This document shows, piece by piece, positions 6,118-6,441 of a stretch of DNA of 6,441 nucleotides. How positions within the stretch are numbered: the stretch's first letter is position 1; every line of letters begins with the position of its first letter. The position numbers and the translations under genes were made by a program. Under the pieces are notes generated by a model. The model searched no databases. It had not been told where the DNA came from and saw nothing but the letters and a program-made list of their open reading frames with translations. This DNA comes from an uncultured Bilophila sp. (GTDB taxonomy: Bacteria; Desulfobacterota; Desulfovibrionia; Desulfovibrionales; Desulfovibrionaceae). The stretch lies in NCBI GenBank assembly GCA_959604115.1, contig CAUHBW010000223.1, positions 1 to 6,441 on the forward strand, written 5' to 3'.

Positions 6118-6308
6118 GCCTCGGTCTCCTATCTGATGCTTATGGTTTCCATACGCCTCCCTTGACTGGTCGTTGCCGGGAGGCTAGACACAACGGTGGA
6201 TGGTGGGATTGGGCCTAGCCTGATTCCTCTGCCCGGGGCGGTAGCGTCAAACCGCCCCTTTTTTATTGCGCTACGTCATAGCTGCCTCCCCTTCGTACTG
6301 CGGCATAC
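6118..6308. other. Non-coding region upstream of the terminase genes; candidate cos/packaging or promoter region
   Basis: This 191-base gap separates the methyltransferase stop from the small terminase subunit. It contains an inverted repeat with 7-base arms, AGGCTAG (6181-6187) and CTAGCCT (6215-6221), and the GC-rich hairpin at 6235-6258. A further pair, GTAGCG (6241-6246) and CGCTAC (6269-6274), could compete with that hairpin. In lambda the cos site lies just upstream of the small subunit gene, so a packaging site here is plausible, but no known cos sequence is recognised. I found no convincing minus-strand promoter. Confidence 0.3.
6235..6264 (+). terminator. Intrinsic-terminator-like hairpin on the + strand
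   Basis: GGGGCGGT (6235-6242) pairs perfectly with ACCGCCCC (6251-6258) around an 8-base loop, followed by six T (6259-6264). The shape is that of a strong rho-independent terminator for + strand transcription. No + strand gene lies upstream of it. On the minus strand the stem has no following T-run, so it should not stop the methyltransferase transcript efficiently. Confidence 0.75.
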
Positions 6309-6441
6309 CTATCCCTCCAGAATGTTTTCCCATCTCTGTATCCGTTCGCCAATCCAGCGCATAACTGGGACCGCCATGCTGTTACCGAGTGCCTTGTATC
6401 GCGCGGAATCCGAGGCTCCGGGGATGAGCGTATAATCGTCC
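6309..6441 (-). CDS. DNA cytosine-5 methyltransferase, C-terminal end
   Basis: Only the last 43 codons are in the window. The gene enters from the right edge and stops at TAG (6311-6309). These enzymes transfer a methyl group from S-adenosylmethionine to C5 of cytosine in a specific DNA site. The segment DDYTLIPGASDSARYKALGNSM matches the family's C-terminal end. It reads like the region between the target recognition domain and motif X, with the typical RYKALGNSMAVPV (14-26 of the visible part) and the closing helix MRWIGERI. The catalytic Cys and cofactor motifs lie outside the window, so activity cannot be judged. It lies upstream of the terminase genes in the same direction. Such orphan enzymes are common in phages as protection against host restriction. 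No nuclease partner is visible here. Confidence 0.88.
   Translation of the reverse strand, partial: DDYTLIPGASDSARYKALGNSMAVPVMRWIGERIQRWENILEG

Noticed and set aside
5308..6165. A 285-codon + strand open frame opposite the small terminase gene
   Set aside because: It is antisense to a gene with good start context and operon position, and it shows no domain.
6271..6306. An 11-codon open frame (MPQYEGEAAMT) right after the methyltransferase stop
   Set aside because: It has a plausible ribosome binding site, but it is too short to judge and has no recognisable feature, so I leave it out as a gene.

Overview
The window looks like part of a prophage, or a phage contig, from a moderately GC-rich Gram-negative bacterium. 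The phage call rests on a lambda-type (GpA family) terminase large subunit encoded next to a Nu1-like small subunit. The host guess of a deltaproteobacterial or Desulfovibrionaceae-like bacterium comes only from the general look of the proteins and base composition, and is weak. Every gene I can support lies on the minus strand, so the window reads from right to left.

Right end (6441 to 6118): the last 43 residues of a DNA cytosine-5 methyltransferase are followed by a roughly 190-base non-coding stretch. That stretch holds a strong hairpin with a T-run pointing the opposite way to all the genes. It could be a cos or promoter region, or it could encode a small + strand RNA. Packaging module (6117 to 3138): the putative small terminase subunit, the large terminase subunit (41-base overlap, TTG start) and a 66-residue helix-turn-helix protein form one tightly packed operon.

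Cassette (about 3137 to 1061): a lower-GC block with a possible promoter of its own, two genes overlapping by 8 bases and a good intrinsic terminator. The first gene encodes a RecF/OLD-like AAA ATPase. The second encodes a protein with TOPRIM-like motifs. An ABC-type ATPase translationally coupled to a small TOPRIM nuclease is the layout of anti-phage systems such as AbiL, RloA/RloB and PARIS. I therefore read this as a candidate phage-borne defence, or superinfection-exclusion, system. It sits where phage head genes (gpW-like, portal) would be expected after the terminase.

Left end (934 to 1): an unrecognised 159-residue protein overlaps the start of a BRCT-domain protein that runs off the window. 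They have their own ribosome binding sites and lie beyond the cassette's terminator, so they are probably a separate accessory unit.

No tRNA, rRNA, CRISPR array, insertion sequence or integrase was seen.
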